14,520 nucleotides of DNA from Kiritimatiellales bacterium (GTDB lineage: Bacteria > Verrucomicrobiota > Kiritimatiellia > Kiritimatiellales > Tichowtungiaceae), in assembly GCA_028692515.1 (NCBI GenBank), contig JAQUXG010000010.1:1-14520 (forward strand). The letters are read 5' to 3'. This document shows, in pieces, positions 1 through 6,646 of the stretch. The position numbers and the translations under genes were made by a program. The first letter of the stretch is position 1. Each line of letters begins with the position of its first letter. The notes under the pieces were generated by a model. It was not told the origin of the DNA. It saw nothing but the letters and a program-made list of their open reading frames with translations, and searched no databases.

Positions 1-341
1 GTTTTTCCGTCTTTCGAGGTAATTGAATCTTCTACCTCTACCCAGAGCGGAACGGATCCCGCTGCCTGATCATTGGTGAACAACCGGGGATAGAGGGCAA
101 GGCTTTCTTTACGGACAAGATGTAAAAGATTCTTTTTATAAACGGCATCCATCGGCCATGCCGACGCATCGGCATCAACACCGTCAACGACATAGTTCAA
201 TCCGGCGACATAGAACCGGCCGGCCGGCGATTGCAAGGTCGTATTCGTTTCCGGCTTAAGGTCTGTCGTCACACGTACCGATGCACATCCACCAGTGAGC
301 AGAACTCCCGCCGCACATAATCCTGTCGCAAGTTTTTTCAT
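1..341 (-). CDS. Putative lipoprotein, partial (cut by window edge), paralogue of the adjacent gene
   Basis: This is the N-terminal 113 or so codons of a gene that runs off the left edge. It opens with MKKLATGLCAAGVLLTGGC, a short basic n-region, a hydrophobic core and a lipobox-like TGGC, so Cys19 is the likely lipidation site. The mature part starts with TTDLKPE and continues with FYVAGL and RKESLALYPRLFTND. The neighbouring gene at 356-1174 has the same motifs in the same order (TTDLKPE, FYVAEL, RKECLERYPALFTDD), so the two are tandem duplicates. The ATG lies 14 nt after the upstream stop codon and has a GAGGA Shine-Dalgarno at 350-354, which indicates co-transcription. I do not recognise the family. 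An envelope location is inferred from the signal peptide only. Confidence 0.75.
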   Translation of the reverse strand, partial: MKKLATGLCAAGVLLTGGCASVRVTTDLKPETNTTLQSPAGRFYVAGLNYVVDGVDADASAWPMDAVYKKNLLHLVRKESLALYPRLFTNDQAAGSVPLWVEVEDSITSKDGK

Positions 342-349
342 TGTCAGCG

Positions 350-354
350 TCCTC
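350..354 (-). promoter_or_regulatory. Shine-Dalgarno for the partial lipoprotein gene
   Basis: GAGGA on the minus strand, 8 nt before the ATG at 341. It sits in the 14-nt gap after the upstream stop and supports this start and translation from a shared transcript. Confidence 0.6.
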
Positions 355-355
355 G

Positions 356-1174
356 TTAAAACGGTGCAACAGTCTGAGTCGGCAGCGTCAGCGGCGCGGA
401 TACCGGAGAGGGATTTAACCCCGGCGATCCCGATGCCGGTGCCGTCCAGCGCGGCTGCGCCGTCCAGTACGCAGCATCTTTCGTAACTACCGTTTTCGCC
501 AATGCCGTTGCAATTTGCGACGCAAGCTGCTGAAGATAGACTTTCTCCATTCCCTGCATATTAAAAAGTGAACCGGATACTTTTGGAAAGTCGGACTCGC
601 CGGGAATTGTAATCAACGCTGCGGGTGTCAACAGGCTTACCCAGGTATGGATTTCACGTCGAAAACTTTTTTGAAGAGTTGCGCTTCGCAGGTTTTCCCG
701 CCCGGTCCAGACACCCACTCTCATATCAATATCCTCATCCGAATCCCCCGGGCAGGGAAGGATTACTCCCGAAATCAAAAGAGTTCCATACAACCAGCCA
801 ATCGTCTTTAAGGTATGCATGGCAGTCGTGCTGCCTACATCTATCTTAAGCGGAATTGCCCCGGATGAATCATCTGTAAACAGTGCTGGATAGCGTTCCA
901 GACATTCCTTGCGTAAAAGAGGAAGCAGCTCGCGCTGGTACTTCTTGTAGGTTTCGGCCGTTTGCTGGCTCAAGTTGTCAGCACTGAACGTCAACTCGGC
1001 AACATAAAATGTCCCGGCAGAAGCCTTCAATACCGGATCTTTTTCCGGCTTCAAATCGGTTGTCATTCGTGCCGACATACAACCGCTTTCCATCAAGGTA
1101 AAACCGATACAAAGCATCAGAAAAACAGCTCTCATAGATCGCTTCAGGAGAGGAAACAGAGTCGATCGTCGCAT
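356..1174 (-). CDS. Putative lipoprotein of unknown function
   Basis: A 272-residue protein. The chosen ATG has GGAG 7 nt upstream; an internal Met15 would give a shorter signal peptide but has no visible Shine-Dalgarno. Residues 1-31 form an exported leader (basic RRSTLFPLLKRSMR, then a hydrophobic stretch) ending in ESGC, so Cys32 is a plausible but non-ideal lipobox cysteine. The mature region carries TTDLKPE (38-44), FYVAEL (56-61) and RKECLERYPALFTDD (88-102), all shared with the downstream paralogue. Two further hydrophobic segments (about 126-141 and 177-191) could be membrane-associated or buried. The tail from about 240 is rich in Pro, Ser and Thr. I know no function for it. The tandem arrangement suggests two related envelope proteins that may act together. 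Confidence 0.75.
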   Translation of the reverse strand: MRRSTLFPLLKRSMRAVFLMLCIGFTLMESGCMSARMTTDLKPEKDPVLKASAGTFYVAELTFSADNLSQQTAETYKKYQRELLPLLRKECLERYPALFTDDSSGAIPLKIDVGSTTAMHTLKTIGWLYGTLLISGVILPCPGDSDEDIDMRVGVWTGRENLRSATLQKSFRREIHTWVSLLTPAALITIPGESDFPKVSGSLFNMQGMEKVYLQQLASQIATALAKTVVTKDAAYWTAQPRWTAPASGSPGLNPSPVSAPLTLPTQTVAPF

Positions 1175-1266
1175 TAAGTATCTCCATGTTTTTAACGCCG
1201 ATGCGTCATTCTTTCGGTAACATATACATAAGTCACCCCTACTCTGAAAGACTACAAACCGGGTTA

Positions 1267-2022
1267 TTATTCATAAAAAGCAAATGCACCATAACCGACG
1301 ACCTGGTCGCGCGGCCCGGCGGTGTCGCCGGAGTTACGCAGATCAATCAACTTGGCGCGCAGTTTTTTCTGCTTCGCCAGATGCAACAATCCACAGATCG
1401 GCACCAGCCCGCAGGCGTTGTCATAATCCAGTCCGCGTTCGTCCAGCGCCAGAATCGCCTCAGCGGCAGCCTCATCCATCGCCCGGGCGGTTTCATAGTT
1501 CTCGTAATGGCTGAGATCAGAACTGATTACAATCAGCGTCTCCGGCCCGCCCCACAGCTCTTCGAGCACCTCTGCAATCGCTTCGGCAGACGCATCACCC
1601 GCCACCAGCGGAACCAGTGTGAAATCGTCCAGCACAACCTGTAAAAACGGAACCTGCACTTCAAGACTATGCTCCAGCTCGTGTGCCGCATCATTCACCG
1701 GAACAACGGGCGGACATTCGACCGGTACGTCGCCGAGCGGTGTACACCAGAAAGCAGCCGCCGACCCTGCCAATCCGCGAAGCGGAACACGATGCGACGG
1801 ACCGAGCACTACGACACGCGAAACCGTTGCTGGAATCCGGATATACGCACTCGCAGCAATTGGCCCGGAGTAGACATAGCCGGCATGCGGAACGACAATC
1901 GCCTTGGGGTGCGGCCCCGGCTCCGCCGCGGCCAGAAACCCTTCAATCATTCCGCGCAACGTTGCCGGTTCTGCCGGATAAAACATTCCCGCCACCGCGG
2001 GCTGTCGAATGTCCGCTTTCAT
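1267..2022 (-). CDS. amrB: AmmeMemoRadiSam system protein B (MEMO1 family)
   Basis: A 251-residue protein of the MEMO1 family, structurally related to class III extradiol dioxygenases; the biochemical role in bacteria is not settled. Family landmarks are clear: VRQP-like IRQPAVAGMFYP at the start, VVPHAGYVYSGP (His46), LGPSHR (His77), EHSLEVQVPFL (116-127), SSDLSHY (167-173) and CGLVPICG (204-211). In human MEMO1 two His and one Cys bind the metal; by position His46, His77 and Cys204 are the likely equivalents. The length is normal for the bacterial family. No strong Shine-Dalgarno is visible before the ATG. It is divergent from amrS with 51 bases between the starts, so a shared promoter region must lie there. 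The third usual partner, the AMMECR1-domain protein (protein A), is not in the window. Confidence 0.93.
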   Translation of the reverse strand: MKADIRQPAVAGMFYPAEPATLRGMIEGFLAAAEPGPHPKAIVVPHAGYVYSGPIAASAYIRIPATVSRVVVLGPSHRVPLRGLAGSAAAFWCTPLGDVPVECPPVVPVNDAAHELEHSLEVQVPFLQVVLDDFTLVPLVAGDASAEAIAEVLEELWGGPETLIVISSDLSHYENYETARAMDEAAAEAILALDERGLDYDNACGLVPICGLLHLAKQKKLRAKLIDLRNSGDTAGPRDQVVGYGAFAFYE

Positions 2023-2073
2023 GACGGCATTTTAATGGATGCACCGGCAAGAAAACAGCGTTATTATTCCACC

Positions 2074-2949
2074 ATGAAAACGGCGCGTTACTGGCACCTG
2101 CGGGACGACAGGCTGATCGAATGCGATCTCTGTCCAAGGCACTGCCGCATCGCCGACGGAAAACACGGGGCCTGCCTCGTCCGGCAGCGGCAAGGCGACG
2201 AGCTGTTCGCCGCCGCCTACGGCCTGATCTGCGGACTGGCGGTCGATCCGATTGAAAAGAAGCCGCTTTATCACTTTCTGCCGGGATCCAGTGTGCTGTC
2301 GTTCGGCACCGTCGGCTGCAACCTGCTGTGCGGCTTCTGCCAGAACTTCCACATGAGCCGCGCAGCCGAAATCGAAGGAACCTGCGTTACTCCGGAAGCG
2401 ATTGCGGACGCGGCCGTCGAATACGAGTGTCAAAGCGTGGCGTTCACCTACAACGAGCCGTCCGTCTTTCTGGAATTCGCCGTAGATACCGCCAAAGTCT
2501 GCCACGAACGCGGACTCAAAACCGTCGCCGTCACCAATGGCTGGATTGAACCGGATCCGCGCAAAGAATTTTATGCACACATGGATGCCGCCAACGTCGA
2601 CCTGAAAGCCTTCACCGACCGCTTCTACCAACAACTCTGCGGCGCGACCCTTCAGCCGGTGCTCGACACACTTATTTACATCCGCAACGAAACAAGCGTG
2701 CATCTGGAAGTTACTACCCTGCTGATTCCCGGCTGGAACGACTCGCCCGCCGAAATCGACGCGATGACAAAGTGGGCTGTCGCAAATCTCGGCCCGGACG
2801 TGCCGTGGCACTTCAGCGCCTACCGCCCGACCATCAAATGGAACGAAGCGCCGCCGACACCGCTTCAAACGCTTCTGGATGCCAAAAGCATCGCCGAGCT
2901 CAACGGATTGAACCGTGTCCACCTCGGTAACGTTGGTATCGCGGCATGA
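2074..2949 (+). CDS. amrS: AmmeMemoRadiSam system radical SAM enzyme
   Basis: A 291-residue radical SAM protein of the type that accompanies MEMO1 and AMMECR1 proteins. The [4Fe-4S] cluster motif is CNLLCGFC (Cys82, Cys86, Cys89), preceded by SFGTVG. An N-terminal cysteine group CDLCPRHC (17-24) followed by GACLVR (32-37) is characteristic of this family and may bind a further metal or cluster. FTYNEPSVFLEF and TNGWIEPDP are SAM-barrel motifs. An open frame extends upstream, antisense to amrB, but the family normally begins with the ARYWHL segment. The ATG at 2074 was therefore chosen; an in-frame ATG at 2035 would add 13 residues. Neither has a convincing Shine-Dalgarno. The substrate is unknown. 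It ends 123 bases before a bidirectional terminator shared with gap. Confidence 0.93.
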   Translation: MKTARYWHLRDDRLIECDLCPRHCRIADGKHGACLVRQRQGDELFAAAYGLICGLAVDPIEKKPLYHFLPGSSVLSFGTVGCNLLCGFCQNFHMSRAAEIEGTCVTPEAIADAAVEYECQSVAFTYNEPSVFLEFAVDTAKVCHERGLKTVAVTNGWIEPDPRKEFYAHMDAANVDLKAFTDRFYQQLCGATLQPVLDTLIYIRNETSVHLEVTTLLIPGWNDSPAEIDAMTKWAVANLGPDVPWHFSAYRPTIKWNEAPPTPLQTLLDAKSIAELNGLNRVHLGNVGIAA

Positions 2950-2957
2950 GGAAGAGT

Positions 2958-2985
2958 TTAGGCCTTAGGCTATAGACTTTAGGCT
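2958..2985. repeat. Degenerate heptamer tandem repeat, four units
   Basis: Four head-to-tail 7-mers on the plus strand: TTAGGCC, TTAGGCT, ATAGACT, TTAGGCT. It begins 9 bases after the amrS stop codon and its last base is shared with a decayed palindromic element. Function is unknown. It looks like a small satellite or slippage product. Confidence 0.55.
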
Positions 2986-3001
2986 TCCAATGATTGAAAA
3001 A
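2985..3001. repeat. Decayed copy of the TTCCAA-N3-TTGGAA palindrome
   Basis: The sequence TTCCAATGATTGAAAAA matches the element found elsewhere in the window, with centre TGA, except that one G of TTGGAA is missing. It lies in the amrS-gap intergenic region. It could also be chance similarity. Confidence 0.4.
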
Positions 3002-3033
3002 GTCAGGAAGCCCTTTCACGTCATTAAATGCGT

Positions 3034-3053
3034 TTATGCGCATATGCGCATAA
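3034..3053. repeat. 20-bp perfect palindrome
   Basis: TTATGCGCATATGCGCATAA equals its own reverse complement over 20 bases. It also contains the 8-mer ATGCGCAT twice in tandem. It lies 19 bases before the terminator hairpin, between two convergent genes (amrS plus, gap minus), so a promoter operator is unlikely. A protein-binding or cruciform site is possible. Confidence 0.6.
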
Positions 3054-3071
3054 TGTGATCTTCTAATTAAC

Positions 3072-3103
3072 AAAAAGCCGCCCCGAAGACCGGAGCGGCT
3101 TTT
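3072..3103. terminator. Bidirectional rho-independent terminator between amrS and gap
   Basis: A 9-bp stem, AAAAGCCGC (3073-3081) paired with GCGGCTTTT (3095-3103), with a 13-nt loop that can add two G-C pairs. Read on the minus strand it comes 17 bases after the gap stop codon and ends in five T, a good intrinsic terminator. On the plus strand it ends in four T and can also terminate amrS. Confidence 0.8.
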
Positions 3104-3120
3104 CGTCGAAGCGGGAGGCC

Positions 3121-4199
<1,079 letters not shown>

Positions 4200-4217
4200 T
4201 CCTTCGTGCCCGCAAAC

Positions 4218-4246
4218 TTGACACCCCCAGTTAAAGCCTCAACACT
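4218..4246 (+). promoter_or_regulatory. Weak candidate promoter of the M50 protease gene
   Basis: A perfect TTGACA (4218-4223) with a 17-base spacer leads to AACACT (4241-4246), only three of six to the -10 consensus, 21 bases before the ATG. The -35 match is good but the -10 is poor, so this is tentative. Confidence 0.25.
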
Positions 4247-4256
4247 CTAAGCAAAC

Positions 4257-4262
4257 AAAGGA
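4257..4262 (+). promoter_or_regulatory. Shine-Dalgarno of the M50 protease gene
   Basis: AAAGGA followed by five T and then the ATG at 4268. It fixes the start of the protease. Confidence 0.65.
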
Positions 4263-4267
4263 TTTTT

Positions 4268-5086
4268 ATGATCAAACGCTCTTATTTGCTAACCACCGTT
4301 ATGGGCATCCCGGTTCGGGCGCATATTACATTGATTCTGCTCCTTCCGTTCCTTGCCCTTCAGTTTATGCCGCTGTTCGGAGTCGCCCGGTTTTTCTTCA
4401 GCCTGCTGTGCGCGGCAGGTGTTTTCGTCTGCGTGGCGCTCCACGAACTCGGCCACTCCTGGGTTGCGATCCGCAAAGGCTGCCGCGTACACGAAATCAT
4501 GCTGCTTCCAATCGGCGGTGTCGCTAAAATGATCAATATTCCCTCGCGCCCGAAAGACGAATTCCTCGTCGCCTTTGCCGGCCCGGCCACCAGCGCCCTG
4601 CTGGCGCTGCTCTGCCATCTCATCGGCATGGGATTTGTTCTCCTGGGTCTCCCATCACTCGCGATGCTTTTCCTTATTCTATCCTACGTAAATCTGTTGC
4701 TCTTCCTATTCAACCTGCTGCCATCATTCCCGATGGACGGCGGACGCATCTTTCGCGCCTTCATGACCCCGCGAATCGGACGACTAAGAGCCACCGCGCT
4801 CGCCGCACGCATCGGACGCATCATGGCCGTTGCGGGCGGGATCTTCGGTCTATTTCACGGGAACTTCATCTTGGTTCTGATCGCCATCTTCATCTATCAG
4901 GCGGCGGGGGCGGAATACCGCGCGGTCTATGCCCAGCAGATGAGTCAGGACTGGTTCACGATCGAACCGCAAGCGGATATCTATGTCAGCCCGCCGCCCT
5001 ATGCGCGCCACGTCGCACCGGTCTGGAAAAAGTGGAAAAACAAAACCAACGCTTTTTTCAACGACCTGTTTAAAAACTGGCAATGA
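4268..5086 (+). CDS. Site-2 protease family intramembrane metalloprotease (M50)
   Basis: A 272-residue polytopic membrane protein. The zinc motif HELGH (His59, Glu60, His63) sits in a hydrophobic helix. The third ligand motif is FPMDGGR (Asp157), preceded by the NLLP-type turn FNLLPSFP. FAGPATS (103-109) is the conserved segment between them. A hydrophobic N-terminal segment (about 20-57) and helices around 110-150 and 187-212 form the core, and a roughly 60-residue soluble tail follows. No PDZ domain and no CBS pair are present, so this is the minimal SpoIVFB/Rv-type architecture and not RseP-like. Members cleave membrane-anchored regulators or small membrane proteins. The substrate here is unknown. 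The single-span protein encoded convergently at 5164-5502 is the nearest membrane protein, but a link is speculation. Confidence 0.92.
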   Translation: MIKRSYLLTTVMGIPVRAHITLILLLPFLALQFMPLFGVARFFFSLLCAAGVFVCVALHELGHSWVAIRKGCRVHEIMLLPIGGVAKMINIPSRPKDEFLVAFAGPATSALLALLCHLIGMGFVLLGLPSLAMLFLILSYVNLLLFLFNLLPSFPMDGGRIFRAFMTPRIGRLRATALAARIGRIMAVAGGIFGLFHGNFILVLIAIFIYQAAGAEYRAVYAQQMSQDWFTIEPQADIYVSPPPYARHVAPVWKKWKNKTNAFFNDLFKNWQ

Positions 5087-5106
5087 ACCGGCCGCAGGCC
5101 GGTTCA
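5084..5106. terminator. Strong hairpin overlapping the M50 protease stop codon
   Basis: A perfect 10-bp inverted repeat, TGAACCGGCC and GGCCGGTTCA with loop GCA. It begins at the protease stop codon itself and separates it from the convergent small gene. No T-run follows on the plus strand. On the minus strand five T appear after a 6-base delay. It is probably a bidirectional terminator or 3'-end stabiliser rather than a classic intrinsic terminator. Confidence 0.55.
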
Positions 5107-5120
5107 GTTATCCGTTAGCT

Positions 5121-5141
5121 GTTATCGGAAACGCTGATAAC
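5121..5141. repeat. GTTATC / GATAAC inverted repeat
   Basis: GTTATC (5121-5126) and GATAAC (5136-5141) flank nine bases, and a further GTTATC lies at 5107-5112. The repeats offer alternative stem-loops in the short space between two convergent genes. They may assist termination. Confidence 0.35.
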
Positions 5142-5153
5142 CAGTAACGTCTA

Positions 5154-5169
5154 AAATAACCGGTTATTT
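5154..5169. repeat. 16-bp perfect palindrome at the stop of the small membrane gene
   Basis: AAATAACCGGTTATTT reads identically on both strands and includes the TAA stop codon of the minus-strand gene (5164-5166). It may be a protein-binding site or part of the termination region. Confidence 0.45.
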
Positions 5170-5502
5170 CACCACAGCGTGGAGCGTGTCCGGCACATAT
5201 ACTGCATCCGGACTCGGATAGCGGAAAAAGAAATCCCAAACAATCAGCACCAGCAGAACGGCACCCGCCGAGCCCAGCGTAATCGTCCAGAATTTTTTAC
5301 TGAAATCCGGATCCTTCAGTCTGTGCCGAAAGTGGCGGAATCCTCTGTTGCGGCTGCGCCGGAGATGCGTTCCGGAAACATTCTTATTAACCGCTTCGTC
5401 AAACGTCTCAACGCGCGGATGCTGGCGGCGGCGTTTTTTCGGAGCCGCCGGCTTGTTCGCCCACGGCGGTTCTTTCACATCATAAATGTCTGATGAATCC
5501 AT
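5164..5502 (-). CDS. Small single-span membrane protein, unknown function
   Basis: A 112-residue protein with no recognised family. Residues 1-70 are hydrophilic and strongly basic (KKRRRQ at 22-27; many Arg and His at 46-61). Residues 72-93 form one transmembrane helix (LGSAGAVLLVLIVWDFFF) and a short tail of 19 residues follows. The positive charge before the helix predicts N-in, C-out topology. AAGGGA lies 7 nt before the ATG, and the gene starts 43 bases after the glycerate kinase stop, so it is likely the last gene of the operon. Start, Shine-Dalgarno and composition support a real gene. Nucleic-acid or phospholipid contact by the basic domain is only a guess. Confidence 0.7.
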   Translation of the reverse strand: MDSSDIYDVKEPPWANKPAAPKKRRRQHPRVETFDEAVNKNVSGTHLRRSRNRGFRHFRHRLKDPDFSKKFWTITLGSAGAVLLVLIVWDFFFRYPSPDAVYVPDTLHAVVK

Positions 5503-5503
5503 T

Positions 5504-5524
5504 GTTTATTCCCTTGGGGTAAAC
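5504..5524 (-). promoter_or_regulatory. Hairpin enclosing the Shine-Dalgarno of the small membrane gene
   Basis: On the minus strand GTTTA (5520-5524) pairs with TAAAC (5504-5508), and CCC pairs with GGG inside a small internal loop. The AAGGGA ribosome binding site lies within this stem, one base from the ATG. It could limit initiation unless opened by upstream ribosomes. The structure is weak and inferred by eye. Confidence 0.3.
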
Positions 5525-5545
5525 GCTACACAACCGTCTCAAAAC

Positions 5546-6646
5546 TCACAACGACAAACCTTTCGCAAAAACGGCTCCCGCCTCAAAAAGAAGCTCGCGG
5601 CTACGGCGGATCGACTCCTCAGTACTCATCCCGTCCGGTTGAAGTGATGCAACAAACAAAACACCCGCCGCGCGCCATTCCGGTTCCGTCAGCCGCAGGC
5701 AACCGGCGATCACGCCGGTCTTCGCGCCCGCCTGTTTGGCCAACCGCGCCACGCCATCGACCACCTTTCCCTGAAGCGACTGCGAATCAAACTTCCCTTC
5801 GCCGGTCAGCACCCAGTCCGCGTCCTTCAGCGCACCGGCCAGACCGATCGTATCCATCACCGCATCCACGCCGCGCACCAGCCTGCCCCCCATAAACGCC
5901 ACCGCACCAAATGCCAGGCCGCCCGCCGCGCCGGCACCCGGCAGATCGCGAATGTCTTTTCCTAATTGCTCTTTCACCGCATCTGAAAGATTAGCAAGCC
6001 GCGCTTCAAGCACTTCGACCATCTCCGGCGTAGCGCCCTTTTGCGGACCGTACACCTGCGCCGCGCCGTTCGGGCCGCACAGCGGATTGGTCACATCACA
6101 CAGCACATCGATTTCAGGCAACTTTAACCTCTCGGGAGGTTCAAACTTTCCAAACATTGGAAAAAAATCAAAAGCCGCTATGCCATGGCGCCAGCCAAGG
6201 GCTTCAGCCGCGCCGACTCCGCCGTCGACGGTCGCGCTGCCGCCAACGGTCAAAAGAATTTTCTGTGCGCCCTTTTCGATTGCCGCTTTAATCAGTTCGC
6301 CGGTTCCGTACGTCGTGGCAATCAGCGGATTATATTCTTCAGGCCTGAGTAACGGCAGACCGCTGGCTTTGGCCATTTCGACCACGGCGGTTTTTGATTC
6401 GGGCATCCATGCGAATCCGGCGTTCACTTTCATCGATGGAAGCGGGCCGGTCACGGTCATTGGAATCCACTCGCCGCCCAGCGCCGACATCATTGCATCG
6501 GCCGTACCTTCGCCTCCGTCAGCCATCGGCAAAATCACCGTTTCGATATCGGGCCGAACGGACAGGATTCCATCGCGAACAATTTCGCATACTTCGCACG
6601 CAGAGAGGTTTCCTTTGAACGAGTCGAATGCGAGAACGACTTTCAT
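5546..6646 (-). CDS. Glycerate kinase (GarK/GlxK family)
   Basis: A 366-residue type I glycerate kinase, which phosphorylates D-glycerate (2-phosphoglycerate is the usual product in this family) and feeds it to lower glycolysis. Conserved segments are FDSFKG (7-12), MADGGEGT (41-48), the nucleotide-loop-like GGSATVDGG (135-143), CDVTNPLCGPNGA (183-195), GPQKGATPEMV (200-210) and TGEGKFDSQS (281-290). The ATG overlaps the kdtA stop as ATGA, so the two are translationally coupled. The variable loop at about 158-172 (FDFFPMFGKFEPP) differs from the family and is encoded by a perfect TTCCAA-TGT-TTGGAA palindrome, as if the element entered there. Length is slightly below the usual 375-385. Confidence 0.95.
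   Translation of the reverse strand: MKVVLAFDSFKGNLSACEVCEIVRDGILSVRPDIETVILPMADGGEGTADAMMSALGGEWIPMTVTGPLPSMKVNAGFAWMPESKTAVVEMAKASGLPLLRPEEYNPLIATTYGTGELIKAAIEKGAQKILLTVGGSATVDGGVGAAEALGWRHGIAAFDFFPMFGKFEPPERLKLPEIDVLCDVTNPLCGPNGAAQVYGPQKGATPEMVEVLEARLANLSDAVKEQLGKDIRDLPGAGAAGGLAFGAVAFMGGRLVRGVDAVMDTIGLAGALKDADWVLTGEGKFDSQSLQGKVVDGVARLAKQAGAKTGVIAGCLRLTEPEWRAAGVLFVASLQPDGMSTEESIRRSRELLFEAGAVFAKGLSL
6147..6163 (-). repeat. TTCCAA-TGT-TTGGAA palindrome inside glycerate kinase
   Basis: A perfect copy, TTTCCAATGTTTGGAAA when read on the minus strand, opposite in orientation to the other copies. It encodes FFPMFGK (register CCA ATG TTT GGA), residues 161-167, in a loop where family members vary. 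This reading register differs from the other coding copies. Confidence 0.8.

Noticed and set aside
2032..2922. Minus-strand open frame opposite amrS (296 codons)
   Set aside because: Antisense shadow of a gene with intact radical SAM motifs; its composition is biased and no family is recognisable.
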